This document shows positions 1-12,352 of a stretch of 64,000 nt of DNA, in pieces. Position 1 is the first letter of the stretch. The number at the start of each line of letters is the position of its first letter. The position numbers and the translations under genes are program-made. The stretch covers positions 1 to 64,000 of the forward strand of contig JAVTVY010018702.1 of NCBI GenBank assembly GCA_036873755.1. The letters run 5' to 3'. This stretch comes from Hanleya hanleyi. Taxonomy: Eukaryota > Mollusca > Polyplacophora > Lepidopleurida > Hanleyidae. The notes below the pieces were generated by a model, which was not told where the DNA came from, did not search any database, and saw nothing but the letters and a program-made list of their open reading frames with translations.

Positions 1-1290
1 ACTGGATGGAATTTCACCAAACTTGGATGGAAGCTTCATTGGGATAGCCCCTCATTTGATTAGGTTTTGGTGTATGTGCGTGCATTCATCCGTGTCCGGT
101 GTCTGTCCGTCCGTCCATCTACTTGTACATGTATATACAGGCCTTGTCTGCAAGATATCTTGAGAACTACTGGACAGAATTTCACCCCACTTGGATGGAA
201 GCTTCAGTGGGATAGCCCCCTCATTTGATTAGGTTTTGGTTTGTGTGTCTGCATTCATCCATGTCCGGTGTCCGTCTGTCCTTCCATCTACTTGTACATG
301 TATATACAGGGCTTGTCTGCAAGATATCTGGAGAACTACTGGACAGAATTTCACCAAATTTGGATGGAAGCTTCATTGGGATAGCCCCCTCATTTGATTA
401 GGTTTTGGTGTATGTGCGTGCATTCATCCGTGTCCGGTGTCCGTCCGTCCGTCCATCTACTTGTACATGTATATACAGGGCTTGCCTGCAAGATATCGGG
501 AGAACTACTGGATGGAATTTCACCAAACTTGTATGGAAGCTTCATTGGGATAGCCCCCTCATTTGATTAAGTTTTGGTGTATGTGCGTGCATTCATCCGT
601 GTCCGGTGTCCGTCCGTCCGTCCATCTACTTGCACATGTATATACAGGGCTTGTCTGCAAGATATCTGGAGAACTACTGGATGGAATTTCACCAAACTTG
701 GATGGAAGCTTCATTGGGATAGCTCCCTCATTTGATTAGGTTTTGGTGTATGTGGGTTCATTCATCCGTGTCCGGTGTCCGTCCGTCCGTCCATCTACTT
801 GTACATGTATATACAGGGCTTGTCTGCAAGATATGTGGAGAACTACTGGACAGAATTTCACCAAACTTGGATGAAAGCTTCATTGGGATAGCCCCCTCAT
901 TTGATTAGGTTTTGGTGTGTGTGCATGCGTTCATCCGTGTTCGGTATCCGTCCGTCCGTCCGTCCATCTACTTGTACATGTATATACAGGGCTTGTCTGC
1001 AAGATACCTGGAGAACTACTGGATGGAATTTCACCAAACTTGGATAGAAGCTTCACTGGGATAGCCCCCTCATTTGATTAGGTTTTGGTGTATGTGCGTG
1101 CATTCATCCATGTCCGGTGTCCGTCCGTCCGTCCATCTACTTGTACATGTATATACAGGCCTTGTCTGCAAGATATCTTGAGAACTACTGGACGGAATTT
1201 CACCCCACTTGGATGGAAGCTTCAGTGGGATAGCCCCCTCACTTGCATGCATCCGTGTCCGGTGTCTGTCCATCCGTTCATCTACTTGTA
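1..1290. repeat. Tandem repeat, about 169-bp unit, ~7.5 copies
   Basis: The phrase 'cttgtacatgtatataca' recurs near 123, 293, 460, 630, 798, 971 and 1139, giving a 168-171 bp period. Each unit also contains 'ttcaccaaacttggatgg', 'gatagccccctcatttgatta' and a 'gtccgtccgtc' microsatellite stretch. Copies differ by only a few substitutions. The array starts before the window and ends near 1290. Short ORFs on both strands here are by-products of the repetition. Confidence 0.95.
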
Positions 1291-3780
1291 TCGCTTCTTT
1301 GTAATTAATATTTTTAGATACGCAGCTTTGTTTAAGATACTTATTGCATTCATTTTATAGCACTTTCCCTTAAATAATGTGCCCATTCAAGACAGGGTGG
1401 GAGGATGGGGGAGACGTATGTTTTTGTTAAAAAAACAACCAGCATAGGCTTCATGCCAGAGCGGCAACTCAAGGGTCAAAGCGGAACCTCTAGTTTTTTT
1501 TTCATTGAACTCTAATGTGCCTTCTCCCTAGGGCTTTAGATTTCACCTGCTTGATTTTCGTGGTATTTGGTCATCACTAGGTGGCACTATAGACTTGAAT
1601 TCAGGTAAACATGTGTAACATGATATCTTCTAAACAACTTGTTTGATTTCCGTGAAATTTGGGTATAATGATCTTGCAAGACAGGCAAAGGACTGACACG
1701 ATTCTGGTGGTGTTGGCGAAATCATGGAGGCATGTTTTTGCATCGCAAAATAAGATTTTTTTTCACAAAAATGGAAATTTACTTCTTTGATCAGGAAAAA
1801 GTAATTCTAATTTGCCTAACATGAATATAACATTCCCAATGTTATAATTCACATCCCTTGTAAGCCAAATGGCCATTTTATTTAATACTTGAAAGTCTCA
1901 GGACTTAGTCCAATATCTACATTCCCAGGCCAGATTTGGGGATTTTGCTTCATCATGTAGCTTCGTGATATTTGTTCTTCATTGGGTGGCACTACAGACA
2001 GTAGACTTATACAGCACAATTTATTGACTCTTCATGAAGTTTATTATTCTGATCTTGTTAGACAAATGATTTTAAAGAATTGATCTCCCATATGGATTTC
2101 GTGACCCATCAACATAATGCTTTATTTATATTTGATGCATTCTTTTTTACAATTCATAATTTAATTAGCATTATAGTTTATAAATGGATTGAAAGGACAT
2201 TGGTGCTGCTAGCAAGCACTAGCATATATGCGGCAGTGGGGGGTTTTACAGCTAAATATAAATAAGTCTAGGTTAAATCAGACCCTGCTTATATACAAAG
2301 ATGCTAAAATGCGGCCAGAGAAAATAATCTGCCATCAGTCAAGTGTGATACTGTATGAAGAATTGCAAGGATTTAAGACAGCTTGAAATCATGACATTTT
2401 GTAACACCGATATTCTCCTTTAAATTGCAAGCCTGCACTATCAGCTAGGCCTACATAGGGTATGCCTGTACATGTTATGCATTCAAGTGATTAATCTGAA
2501 GTGGTTGACTTATTGCATAATGCACTTAACATAAGGGGACTAGTGCTTGTGTCAACAAAGTAAACAGAATCACTGCTACTTCTCTCTCCAATACTGATAA
2601 TAATAATCTGATCCTGTTTGAACGGTGGTATGGTTATCCCAATAACGCTTGTTTAGTCTCCAGTGACTTTGAAGCCCTTGGCTTCCAGATGTCTGGAGAA
2701 GCATTCTGGCCATTCTGGAGTAAAATCACAAATTATCACTTCGTTAATGCTCATTTGTTTTTTGTTTATGTGCAGATCTCCAGAATTTGCTTGAAACTTG
2801 AGAGATGAAATGGCACATGTACCATTGCATTTTGACAGCATAGTTATACAACTGTTAACTATTTTTTAGACTGAAAAATTGGAAAGATTTTTTAAGTGGA
2901 ACTTTTACATTGCTGCTATATGGCACATCTCACCTGGGAAATTTTTATATATAAATTAAGTAAAATGGTTTGTTCTGGTGCATTTTGACAGAATATTTAG
3001 ACTTTGAAGATATTAAATGATGCATCAAATGGAACTGAATTGTCCATGTCATCTGGGTCTCTTTCTGTCTGTCTGTTCATCTTTCTGGTCATACCACATA
3101 TATGCAGATAGTGATGGATCAGAAGCCTTATGAAAATGACTTCACCTGTTTTATCAAGGTTAAATGTAACATTAGCAGTAATTTTTAAAGAAGTTAAGAC
3201 AGGCTCTCCAAATTCATAATACATGTGCAATTGGTGACTGACTAGAAGCCTATCTCAGTTGACTAAACATATTTTTTCAAGGTTATATATTTCACATCAT
3301 GATATAACATGAACTATAGCTTGGCTTTCTAAATTAATACCACATATGCAACTGATGATCGACCCGGATTGCATGAATATGTCTGACTTCAAAAACTGTA
3401 TGTTAAGTCACATACTTTTAACTGTCAACAAACACTTAAAATCTTAACGTTCTTATCATCAACATTGTGGTTGTTCGCGTGTGTTGCAACAGCCTCATGC
3501 TCCAATAGTAACTTAAAACATGACATATCGGCTGAACTGGTGAAACATCCACCATTTCCAAGCTCTGACATACCACGTCACTGTCAGAATATGGGTACCA
3601 TGACACAGTGATAGATCACACAGCTAGTGAAGGTTCCCGATTTATGTTGAATGTCGTCGTTGCCTAAGTACTATTAGCAGCATTGTTTCAATGCATTTTG
3701 CTGAGAAGAATAGGACTTTCATAATGTGATGTTTAGCAATGTAATATCACTTGTCTTTATTGCACCATGTCTTGTGTGCT
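1291..3780. other. No gene recognised
   Basis: AT-rich DNA with only short unsupported ORFs on both strands (longest about 77 codons). No splice-bounded conserved coding segment, RNA gene or transposon terminus was recognised by eye. Confidence 0.5.
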
Positions 3781-3784
3781 ATCC

Positions 3785-3955
3785 TCGTGTTTTGTAGGGT
3801 GGATGGGGGTTATCTGCTTCCATGCTGCTTTAAAGATGTCTTCTTTGAAGTAACAGGAACGCAACTTCACTTGGCTGGATGGTGCTTAGTTGGTTCGTCG
3901 CAATATAGCTGAACTATGGTTGAAAGTGACATTAAATTCTATTCACTCACTATTA
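3785..3955 (-). repeat. Gastropod SINE-like module, - orientation
   Basis: Read on the - strand this segment runs from a CACTCAC-type edge through 'gtcactttcaaccatag', 'acgaaccaactaagcacc' and 'gttgcgttcctgttacttcaaag'. The same module occurs in + orientation at 54085-54240, where GTGAGTGAGTGAGTGA starts it. It is a dispersed repeat with at least two copies in opposite orientation in this window. The link to gastropod short interspersed elements is recollection of family style, not a search. Confidence 0.7.
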
Positions 3956-4149
3956 GCAGCATTTTACAACAACAGTTCGCTGACTTCCAGTTGTCTGTCA
4001 TTTTTATTTGCCAGCATTGTTTCAGATAGAATACAACAGCTTATTTCATACAATCAGGAATGAAAAAAAGGTTGAAATCTTAATGTTCCAACTTCCGTAG
4101 AGAAATAAAAGGGGCAATTTGAAATTTTATTTTTATTCTGATATTCAAT

Positions 4150-5660
4150 TTTTAGCTCATCTGGGCCGTCGTCCGTCGTCAGTCGTCCATCGTCCATCGT
4201 CCGTCGTCCGTAAACATCTTCTTCTCCGAAACCGCTTGGCCGATTAAGCTGAAACTTGGCATGCATGTTCCTTCCAATGAGTACACCAGAATTTGTTCAT
4301 GCGGTGTTGATACGATTTTAAATATGGCTGCCATGGCGGCCATCTTGAATTTGCCAGTGAAATCTTGTCATCATTATTTTTCGGTAACTACTTCATGGAT
4401 CTTTCTCAAATTTGGTACACTGGTTCCCCTTTGGGTCTAGTTGTACAAGTTCAACATGTGTACTTTAGTCCAATTTGAATATCCAATATGGCCACCAGGC
4501 GGCCATCTTGGATTTCCCCATGAAACTTTGTTATTGCGATTTCTCAGGAATTACTGCATAGATCTTTCTCAAATTTGGTACACAGGTTCCACTTGGGGTC
4601 TAGTTGTGCGAGATAGCTTTTGTGGTCGGATTCAAAAATCCAATATGGCCACCAGACAGCCATCTTGGATTTCCCGATGAAACATTGTTTAACAGTTATC
4701 GTGATTTCTCAGGAACCAATGCATGGATCATTCTCAAATTTGGTACACAGGTTCCCTTTGGGGTTTAGTTGTGCAAGATACCTTTTCTGCTTCGATTTGA
4801 AATCCAATATGGCCACCAGGCAGCCATCTTGGATTTCCCTATGAAACATTGTTATCGTGATTTCTCAGGAAGTACTGCATGTATCCTTCTCAAATTTGGT
4901 ACACTGGTTCCCCTTGGGGTCTAGTTGTACAAGATACCTTTTGTGATCTGTTTCGAACATCCAATATGGCCACCAGGTAGCCGTCTTGGATTTCCCCGTG
5001 AAACTTTATCGCGATTTCTCAGGAATTACTGCATTGATCTTTCTCAATTTTGGTACACAGGTTCCCCTTCGGGTCTAGTTGTGCAAGATACCTTTCCTGC
5101 TTCAATTCGAAAATCCAATGGCCACAAGGCGGCCATCTTGTATTTCCCTATGAAATTTTGTTATCGTGATTTCTCAGAAAGTGCTGCATGGATCTTTCTC
5201 AAATTCCCCTTGGGGTCTAGTTGTACAAGATACCTTTTGTGACCTGTTTCAAAAATCCAATATGGCCACCAGGCAGCCATCTTGGATTTCCCCATGAAAC
5301 TTTGTTATCGCGATTTCTCAGGAGCTACTGCATTGATCTTTCTCAAATTTGATACACAGGTTCCCCTTGGGGTCTAATTGTGCAAGATACCTTTTCTGGT
5401 CCGATTCGAAAATCCAGTATGGCCACCAGGTGGCCATCTTGGATTTCCCCATGAAATTTTGTTATCATGAATTCTCAGGAAACTACTGCGTGGATCTTTG
5501 TCAAATTGGGTACACAGGTTCCCCTTGTGGTCCAGCTGTGCAAGATAACTTTTTTGGTCCATTTCGAAAATCCAATATGGCCGCATCTTGAATTTCCCAT
5601 GAAACTTTGTTATCACGAAATCTCAGGAAATTACTGCATGGATCATTTAGTGTTCAGGGC
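4150..5660. repeat. Tandem repeat, about 155-bp unit, ~9 copies
   Basis: Units carry 'atctttctcaaatttggtaca', 'ttccccttggggtctagtt', 'caatatggccaccaggc' and 'ggccatcttggatttcccc'. The 'tctcaaatttggtacac' phrase recurs near 4405, 4570, 4735, 4893, 5047, 5345 and 5500. Several 70-105 codon ORFs arise because the period is not a multiple of three; they encode nothing recognisable. The first unit is preceded by a 'cgtcgtccgtcgtc' microsatellite at 4168-4210. Confidence 0.93.
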
Positions 5661-7500
5661 AGACAACACAAGTTAGGAACTCATCTATATTGCAGTTTTT
5701 TAGTAAAAATTTCTTACAGCTGATTTCTCCAGTTACATCCAGATGAGCTACAGTGCCGTGGCACTATCTTTCAATGTGGGCGGGTCCGCGAAACACAAAA
5801 TTAAGTTTTGTACTGCCTCACACTGGGTTTCGCCCATTAGTAAAGAAATCCCTTCTCAGAGGCGCTACTACCAGGGATGATTTTCGATTGCTCATCCTCC
5901 ACGGGTATATGCCCCACTGTCTGTCCCATTCTTAAAAAAAATGCCACACCTAATAGAGGATGTGCCCATTTTAGGGAGATCTAAACCCTGTGAGTAACAA
6001 TTTATGTGTTACACATGTATTCGGGGAAATGCTCTTCTCCCGTGTTTCACACGAGCTTTCATTATATATATATATTTTTTTTTCAAGAATATAATTGTTC
6101 CCCACCTTCTCATACACCACAATGACATTGGATGTCATAAAAATGCTTTCTATACGACCTATATCGATCTACATATCCCTCCTATACTAGATCTTCGTCT
6201 AATTTAGATGGAGATCTAGTAGATTGACGAAGACACCCCCTGCTGCCCAAGTCACTGTGCTCTCCCCCTTCCCCACCTTTGTTCTGACATCGTATTGTCT
6301 TGTGATCGATATGTGTGTCCAATAACTGATTTGTCCGATAACTAATCCGACAGCCATTGTCCTCCCAGATCGTCGAACGCAGAGCCCAAAGATTACATAC
6401 CCAGCACGCTGACTGTTCCAACTTCGCGGCTTACATGAAGGCCATAATATCAGCCCTGACCTGAAAAATTCCCGGAGAAATTAGTAGTTTGGCAGTTGAT
6501 AAGTACGCTCATGAACAGCTTGTGTCACTTGCACACAAGCTGTTTATGAGCGTAGTTGAGAAGGTGAATTCAAATACAATAATGTATTATGGTGAACTGT
6601 GAAAATAACAACAGCAAACGCGCAGGAGCTATATTGACCTTTGTAAAACGTGTAGTTGGAATGATGTATATGGCTGTGTGCCCGTTGAACTGGATGACTA
6701 CCACCCATGCTATAGCTTTTCATGGATTAAGTTATGCCTTTTTATGTCATACGACTTTTTTTTTTGTGTAATGGATTCATTTGAGTTTTTACTGTTGACA
6801 AGTACTGTTTATATCACAGGCACGGCGGAAGCAATAGGTGCCACTATCACAGCACAAATAGGCGGAGGTCCAGGGGCCACCCAGGCCCCGGAAGCTCCAG
6901 GTATCTTAGATGGACGGAGACGCGTTCTAGCGTATTTCCGAGTAATAAAACAAGAAATCTTCGCATTTGTAAACTCTATTTGTTTTGCCTGTTTTTTTTA
7001 AATATTTCCCGTCAAGCAAATGAGAATGTTCGGAAGTAGACATAATTTAAATATTAAATATATATCATTTTCAATCGAAAGGTTCATTAAGCTTTGATGG
7101 CTCTACTTGTTGGGGAGCCATCCCCCATAATGCAGTTCTGTATACTCCTGTACCAGGCCTTGTAGGCAGGTTAGGTCTGTACAGTTATTATGGAACTGCG
7201 TTTAAAATATCATCCAATGTACCGACGGCGTTTTGGGGAAATACTACCTTCGTGGGATCTCGGTATAATTGGATGAAGGCCCAGTTTATGTAGAGAAGAA
7301 GCTGGCGGACAAACTCTTTGAAGTCCGAGAGGAAACAACATGAGGGCGTATCTGAAATAAAAAAATTCTCGGATAGCCCATAAACATCTGACTTCAAAGC
7401 AACTAGATGGAGACATTGCCTGGCGCTTAATTCGTTCAAACATGGGCATGTTCGGAGAGGTCATGAGCTCACGAATGTTTCTGATTGAAGTGACTGATAT
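5661..7500. other. No gene recognised
   Basis: Unique-looking DNA without a supportable gene; it contains the hairpin at 6504-6554 annotated separately. ORFs of 60-107 codons have no recognisable motif or codon pattern. Confidence 0.45.
6504..6554. repeat. Near-perfect hairpin, 22-bp arms
   Basis: Arms 6504-6525 and 6533-6554 are reverse complements with one mismatch, separated by a 7-nt loop. No clear flanking duplication was seen. Confidence 0.9.
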
Positions 7501-7517
7501 TCGTTGCGGTGTACAGT

Positions 7518-7560
7518 AGTCATGACGGATAGCTAGTAGTACTAGCTATCCGTCATGACT
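7518..7560. repeat. Perfect hairpin, 20-bp arms
   Basis: Arms 7518-7537 and 7541-7560 are exact reverse complements around a 3-nt centre (agt). It is not followed by a T-run, so it is not a simple terminator. Confidence 0.95.
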
Positions 7561-7927
7561 CTAGACGAACCATGACTTTATTGGGATGATGGAATGAGCA
7601 TGGATGCCCCTCAATGCTTACTGGAAAATAAAATCTGCACAGATATAGGCTTTTCGCTTTACTCTATCGTTCTCTGCCTTTTTTTTCTTTTTTTTTTATT
7701 ATTTGCTGGGTCATACCCGTTAATACTCGAGTAAAGAATAATATAGCTGCCTTTCGCAACCGGGAACTACTTTTCATATGGTCTGTTACAGTACAAATAT
7801 GAGCCATTCTTGGCACCCCACATTTTTACACAGTTTACTAGGTGCAGAGGAGAGATCGATTTTACAATGCGTTTGCACATCTCCCGGCTTATGTTTTATG
7901 AAGACGTATAGGCCTATACCACAGTGT

Positions 7928-7977
7928 TAGCTAAGATTCATAGCGTCTCCCTTCCCTCACGCTATGAATCTTAGCTA
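7928..7977. repeat. Perfect hairpin, 18-bp arms
   Basis: Arms 7928-7945 and 7960-7977 are exact reverse complements with a 14-nt pyrimidine-rich loop. The words 'accacagtgt' precede and follow the hairpin (about 7918-7927 and 7976-7985), which looks like a 10-bp direct repeat around it. The hairpin abuts the left arm of the 2.5-kb inverted pair described next. Confidence 0.9.
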
Positions 7978-8339
7978 CCACAGTGTGGGAACGGAAGTGA
8001 ATAGAATGTGTACAGCTTTCGGAAGCTGTAAAGTGTATAGCGAGAGATCAGCTAGCTGTGAGCAGAAATTGACGACGATGGTGTGTGTCGTACGGTGGAT
8101 AATGGTTGTGTTTAGCTCTGGGGGGATTATTTTCCCCAGTAAAGTTGCTGGTATTGAAAGGTAAGAAATCGGCAGATTACGTTTCCAAATATTAGTTATC
8201 ATGGTTATGAAAGCTTAGCCTCCTTATTCGACAATATTGTCCATCTCGTATGTATGAATCATTATAAATAAACGTCAACGGTTACCCGCAATCCAACTAA
8301 AAAGCTCGATATTAGTATTACAGTAAAGCTCGTCATTTG

Positions 8340-8960
8340 CAAATTGTCCGGTAATGAGTCCATCTGAATCCTTTCTCCGGCAAAATGAGAACCGTTTACC
8401 TTGATTTTTGGCATGAACGTGCATTAGGGGACTGTTGCCAGCAGCTTGTGAGCTGACCTACTTTTGATGAAAATTTGACCTACTTAGGTGACCTATAAAC
8501 CTCGAAATTGGCAAAAACATGTCCTATTGCCTCCTGAGACCATGGAAATGCGCTTAATTAGGTCAATGTCAGTGTGATCTGACCTAATTGGGTCAAAGTC
8601 TGTGACTTACTTTCTGATTCAATTTCTGACCTAATTAGGTGACCTAGAAACCTCGAAATAAGGTGACCTATAAATCTCGAAATTGGCAAAAACATGTCCT
8701 AATGCCTCTTGAGACCATGGAAATGCGCTTAATTATAGGTCTTTGTCAGTGTGACGTGATCTAATAGGGTCAAGGTCAATGTGACCTACTTTCTGACCCA
8801 ATTTCTGACATAATTAGGTGACCTAGAAACCTCGAAATTGGCAAAAACATGTCTCAATGCCTTCTACGACCATGGAAATGGTCAGTCTTCAGGTCAAAGT
8901 ACACACTTAATTGAATCACATCAAACCCTACTTCGTAGGTCCTGTGATGTTAGTCACACT
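8340..8960. repeat. Dispersed repeat with internal ~165-bp tandem units, copy 1
   Basis: Three units containing 'aggtgacctagaaacctcg' and 'aaattggcaaaaacatgtc' run from about 8480 to 8890. The left part ('agaaccgtt..ccttgattttt', 'gtgcattaggggactgtt') and the right part ('cctacttcgtaggtcctgtg', 'gttagtcacac') also occur at 18965-19350, so this is an interspersed family. Confidence 0.85.
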
Positions 8961-9518
8961 ACCCATGTGATATGAAGTTCGCATTTCATTCAAGTACTAA
9001 GCGGTTGAATATTTCAAATATCAATATAGCTGACTGCTCGCTGTCCAGAAATAACCGTACGAGTTGGCGATATGGAAGCTGCATGAATAGTAGATGTATG
9101 GTTCGGGACGGCTGCAGACTGTATATATAGTGTATATAGCTATCTACGATTATATCAAATTAAAGTGTATGGCAAGTTGCGATGCTATTCGGATAATAAG
9201 CATTGCGTGGAATCCACGAAATTTGTAAGAAAAATTTCATTCTGTCACACAATTCCAAGAGTTACAAGTTTTGCTCATGTAATTTACCGGTCCTTTTCGC
9301 TTTTCTACCTCAATCAACTGTACTATATGTGACAATATAAAGAAAAAATATCTGCACTCATTTACAATGGGCCAAATATAATTCCTTTGCGCACATTTTT
9401 TATAAATCTCTTTGATCCGTTTGAGACTTTACTTAACAAAAAAACAAAAACAAAAAAGTTAAAAAACCAGATCTAATGTAATACAAACGCCCGGGATTCA
9501 AACACAACTTCATCCGGA

Positions 9519-9806
9519 ATGAGAAACATTCCACCCGGGAGGAAATCTGTATTCAACCAACACGTCTTCATATAGATACTTCACTGTAAGTCCGTCACAC
9601 CTTATCTATATGCCATTTCTGAATCGCCTATTTCATGAATTCCACGGTTACGGAATCACAGATGAATGAGAAACATTCCACCCGGGAAGAAATCTGTATT
9701 CAACCAACACGTCTTCATGTAGATACTTCACTGTAAGTCCGTCACATCTTATCTCTATGCCATTTTTGAATCGCTTATTTCATGAATTCCACGGTTACGG
9801 AATCAC
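9519..9806. repeat. Direct duplication of ~147 bp
   Basis: Two adjacent copies, 9519-9660 and 9665-9806, both start 'aatgagaaacattccaccc' and end 'ccacggttacggaatcac'. They differ by only a few bases, indicating a recent tandem duplication. Confidence 0.93.
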
Positions 9807-10490
9807 GGTTTGGAAGAGCCTGTTATAGAGATAATTTGTTACTCGTGCATGGATGCGCAACTAGCCAACTATTAAACACGTCAACATATATTGTTCGAAA
9901 TTGAACCACATGGAATACGTTAGATGATTTACAGATGTATGCCGTATATGAACTCACAGATCACAGATGTCTAAACACCTTGGTCACAGCGATCTTTACA
10001 CCTCTGATATTGCAACATACAGCTAGCCATACACTCCCGTGAAAAGAGTCATCTGGGAAAATGCGAGAATATCCTGCAATCAGTGATATAGATGATCACG
10101 GATTTCAACGTGATACTGAAGCTCAAATTTCGTTCTATCGATCGACCATACAATTCTTTTTAGAAAAAAGGAGCGGAAACCCACCAAACGATCATCATTT
10201 TTTCCATGTAGGAGACAATCTGAATTTCCCGGCAATGATTAAAAGTCAAAATGTTTTAATGTTAATAGGCTCTGTTGTACATATCTACCTCGGATGAACT
10301 TTACAGGCTCAATGGTGTAAGTAATCGAGATGGAATGTCTTTATAATTGCTCAATGATTGAAAATCTACATTCAAACTTCCCCGCTGATCTACTCTCCCG
10401 CGTACAACTAGCCGATCTTTCGCTATACACTTTACAGCTTCCGAAAGCTGTACACTTCCTCTTCACTTCCGTTCTCACACTGCATGGAGC

Positions 10491-12352
10491 AATTATATCT
10501 GACTGTGATTGATGTGTGCTCATGTTATTTTTTTTATCATATGATACGTTGCCTTATTTCCAATGCACACGAACAAATTAACGTCGAAAAAATAGTCAAA
10601 GAAAATTTGGTTTTGTGTCCCCAGCTCAGTAATTATTGATGGTCGCGAAATCTGTACGAGATACAACCCGATCAAGATTTCAGTCTTGACATAGCAGTTC
10701 ATGACATTGTGTCGTGTACTTCTGACGATGCAACCAAGTTTGCGGACAACGGGGGCTATATTGAATCAATTATGGCGTATGTTTTAACGTCGCATACATT
10801 TTTAGAGGAAATTAAAAAAAAATAGCCAAATTAGAGGAAATTAACAGAAATTAGCCATCCTCCTTAAAATCAGGGTTATCTGCATCCAGCCTTTGACTAG
10901 GAAAGAACCCTTTATTTTGTGAAGATGGCTGGTTGCTGATGTAAGCTTGCTATTTGAGACTAAATGTATTTTTATAGAAATTGTTTCGCTAGAAGCAGGT
11001 CTTTCATTCTGCCGTCAGTAATCCCAACGGGTGCCTTTGAGAATTTGCAGATCAGTTGAAATTTCGGGCCGTTTCAAATGTTGATATGTGGGGAATGACT
11101 GCAAACATTCACATAGTGAATGTAGGCATATGGGGTTAAATAATTGGAATAACCGCTCTGTCGATTGATTAACTGTATTGATTGGAGTCACATACTCTTA
11201 TAGAAAGGACTGTCCATTCATTGCCCTTTGAGTATTGACATCGATCACATTGATGACATAGACCTGAATGTTAGACAATTACTGTTAACGATCATATAAA
11301 ACCAATTTAGGTATGAAGTTTACAATCAAGTTTCGAAATATGGGGTCTCTATACGTAACCACCTCATGCTTTGTATGAAACGTACTTTGGGGAAACGATA
11401 AATAGCCGGTTTACCTCAAAAAAAAAATAAAAAAAATACAACAAAAATACGACAAAAACGCCAGCATTTTCTAGAAATGTCGCGATATCTTTCCGAGGTC
11501 AAATTACAAAATTTGTGTAAAAACGTTTGCCTGGTGATTCAAAATCCACCCCCACTATTAGTGTTTTAGTATAGGTTTGCCTGTTCGTCAATCCCAGTTC
11601 CTTTGAGGAAATAAATATATTGTTTAAACCAACTCCGTTCAGATAGTGGAAATGATTATGCGAGGTTGAAATGATTATAGACTCGTCACGCTAGAGGGGT
11701 CCGGGGGCGTCCCCACCACCCCGTCTCAGAAAATTTTCCCGTGATATGAGCATTTTCAGAGGGGTTTTTTTCAGATACTTATTGGAGTACTTTCTATACT
11801 AACAAAGGCGTCTTGAGAGACAAATTTGTGGACAGAAAAATTATCGATCAATAAACAACGTGCACAATCGTTACCTTTGTAGAAAGACCCTATATAACAA
11901 GATTGGCCATTGTTGTGTTGGGCATTGCAGTCCTCTTTCAAATTGTGATTCCAAGTCTGTTCCTCTTATTTCATATGTGTTGAGAATTTGAACCACCGGT
12001 GAAACATTATATCATGTCAGTTTGGATAATCATCAAGATAAAATATCTGCCGTGTAGGGAATGGCATATTGAGGCATGTATCCGAACTATCCTGTTACAA
12101 ACATCGCGCATTGATTGGTCGAGATATCTGCCATTTATGGATTATATTTACGTCATAATACAGGTACGAATTGATCGCTGCCGGGCTAATACCAATTACA
12201 TTGAAATGACACTATCGGTATAACATTGGGCATGCGAGTTTGAATAAGTTTCTTCTCTCGTCGATAGTTAATGTTCTCCAGGTCTATATGCCTCTGTCGT
12301 CTCTTCGATCATCCTATAGGGTAATCCCGGCGCGGTATATTGGTGATAGAAA
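10491..12352. other. No gene recognised; upstream of the host gene
   Basis: Unique DNA without recognisable coding segments. The final few hundred bases lie upstream of the exon-1 ATG and may hold its promoter and 5' UTR, but no clear core promoter element could be assigned. Confidence 0.4.

Larger units (their letters stand above)
7976..10490. mobile_element. Possible non-autonomous element bounded by inverted repeats
   Basis: The segment 7980-8062 ('aacggaagtgaa', 'tgtacagctttcggaagc', 'gtaaagtgtatagcgagaga') recurs as a reverse complement at 10405-10487. Arms are about 83 bp and roughly 85-90% identical by eye. The 2.3 kb between them encodes no recognisable transposase and contains the 8.4-8.9 kb and 9.5-9.8 kb repeats. 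A MITE-like or foldback element is the simplest reading, but independent insertion of two copies of one repeat in opposite orientation would look the same. Confidence 0.5.

Noticed and set aside
1..1290. Possible CRISPR-like regular repeat spacing
   Set aside because: The whole ~169-bp unit repeats without unique spacers; this is a eukaryotic tandem repeat.
4441..5676. Several 70-105 codon ORFs on both strands
   Set aside because: They fall in the 155-bp tandem array and are translations of the repeat.
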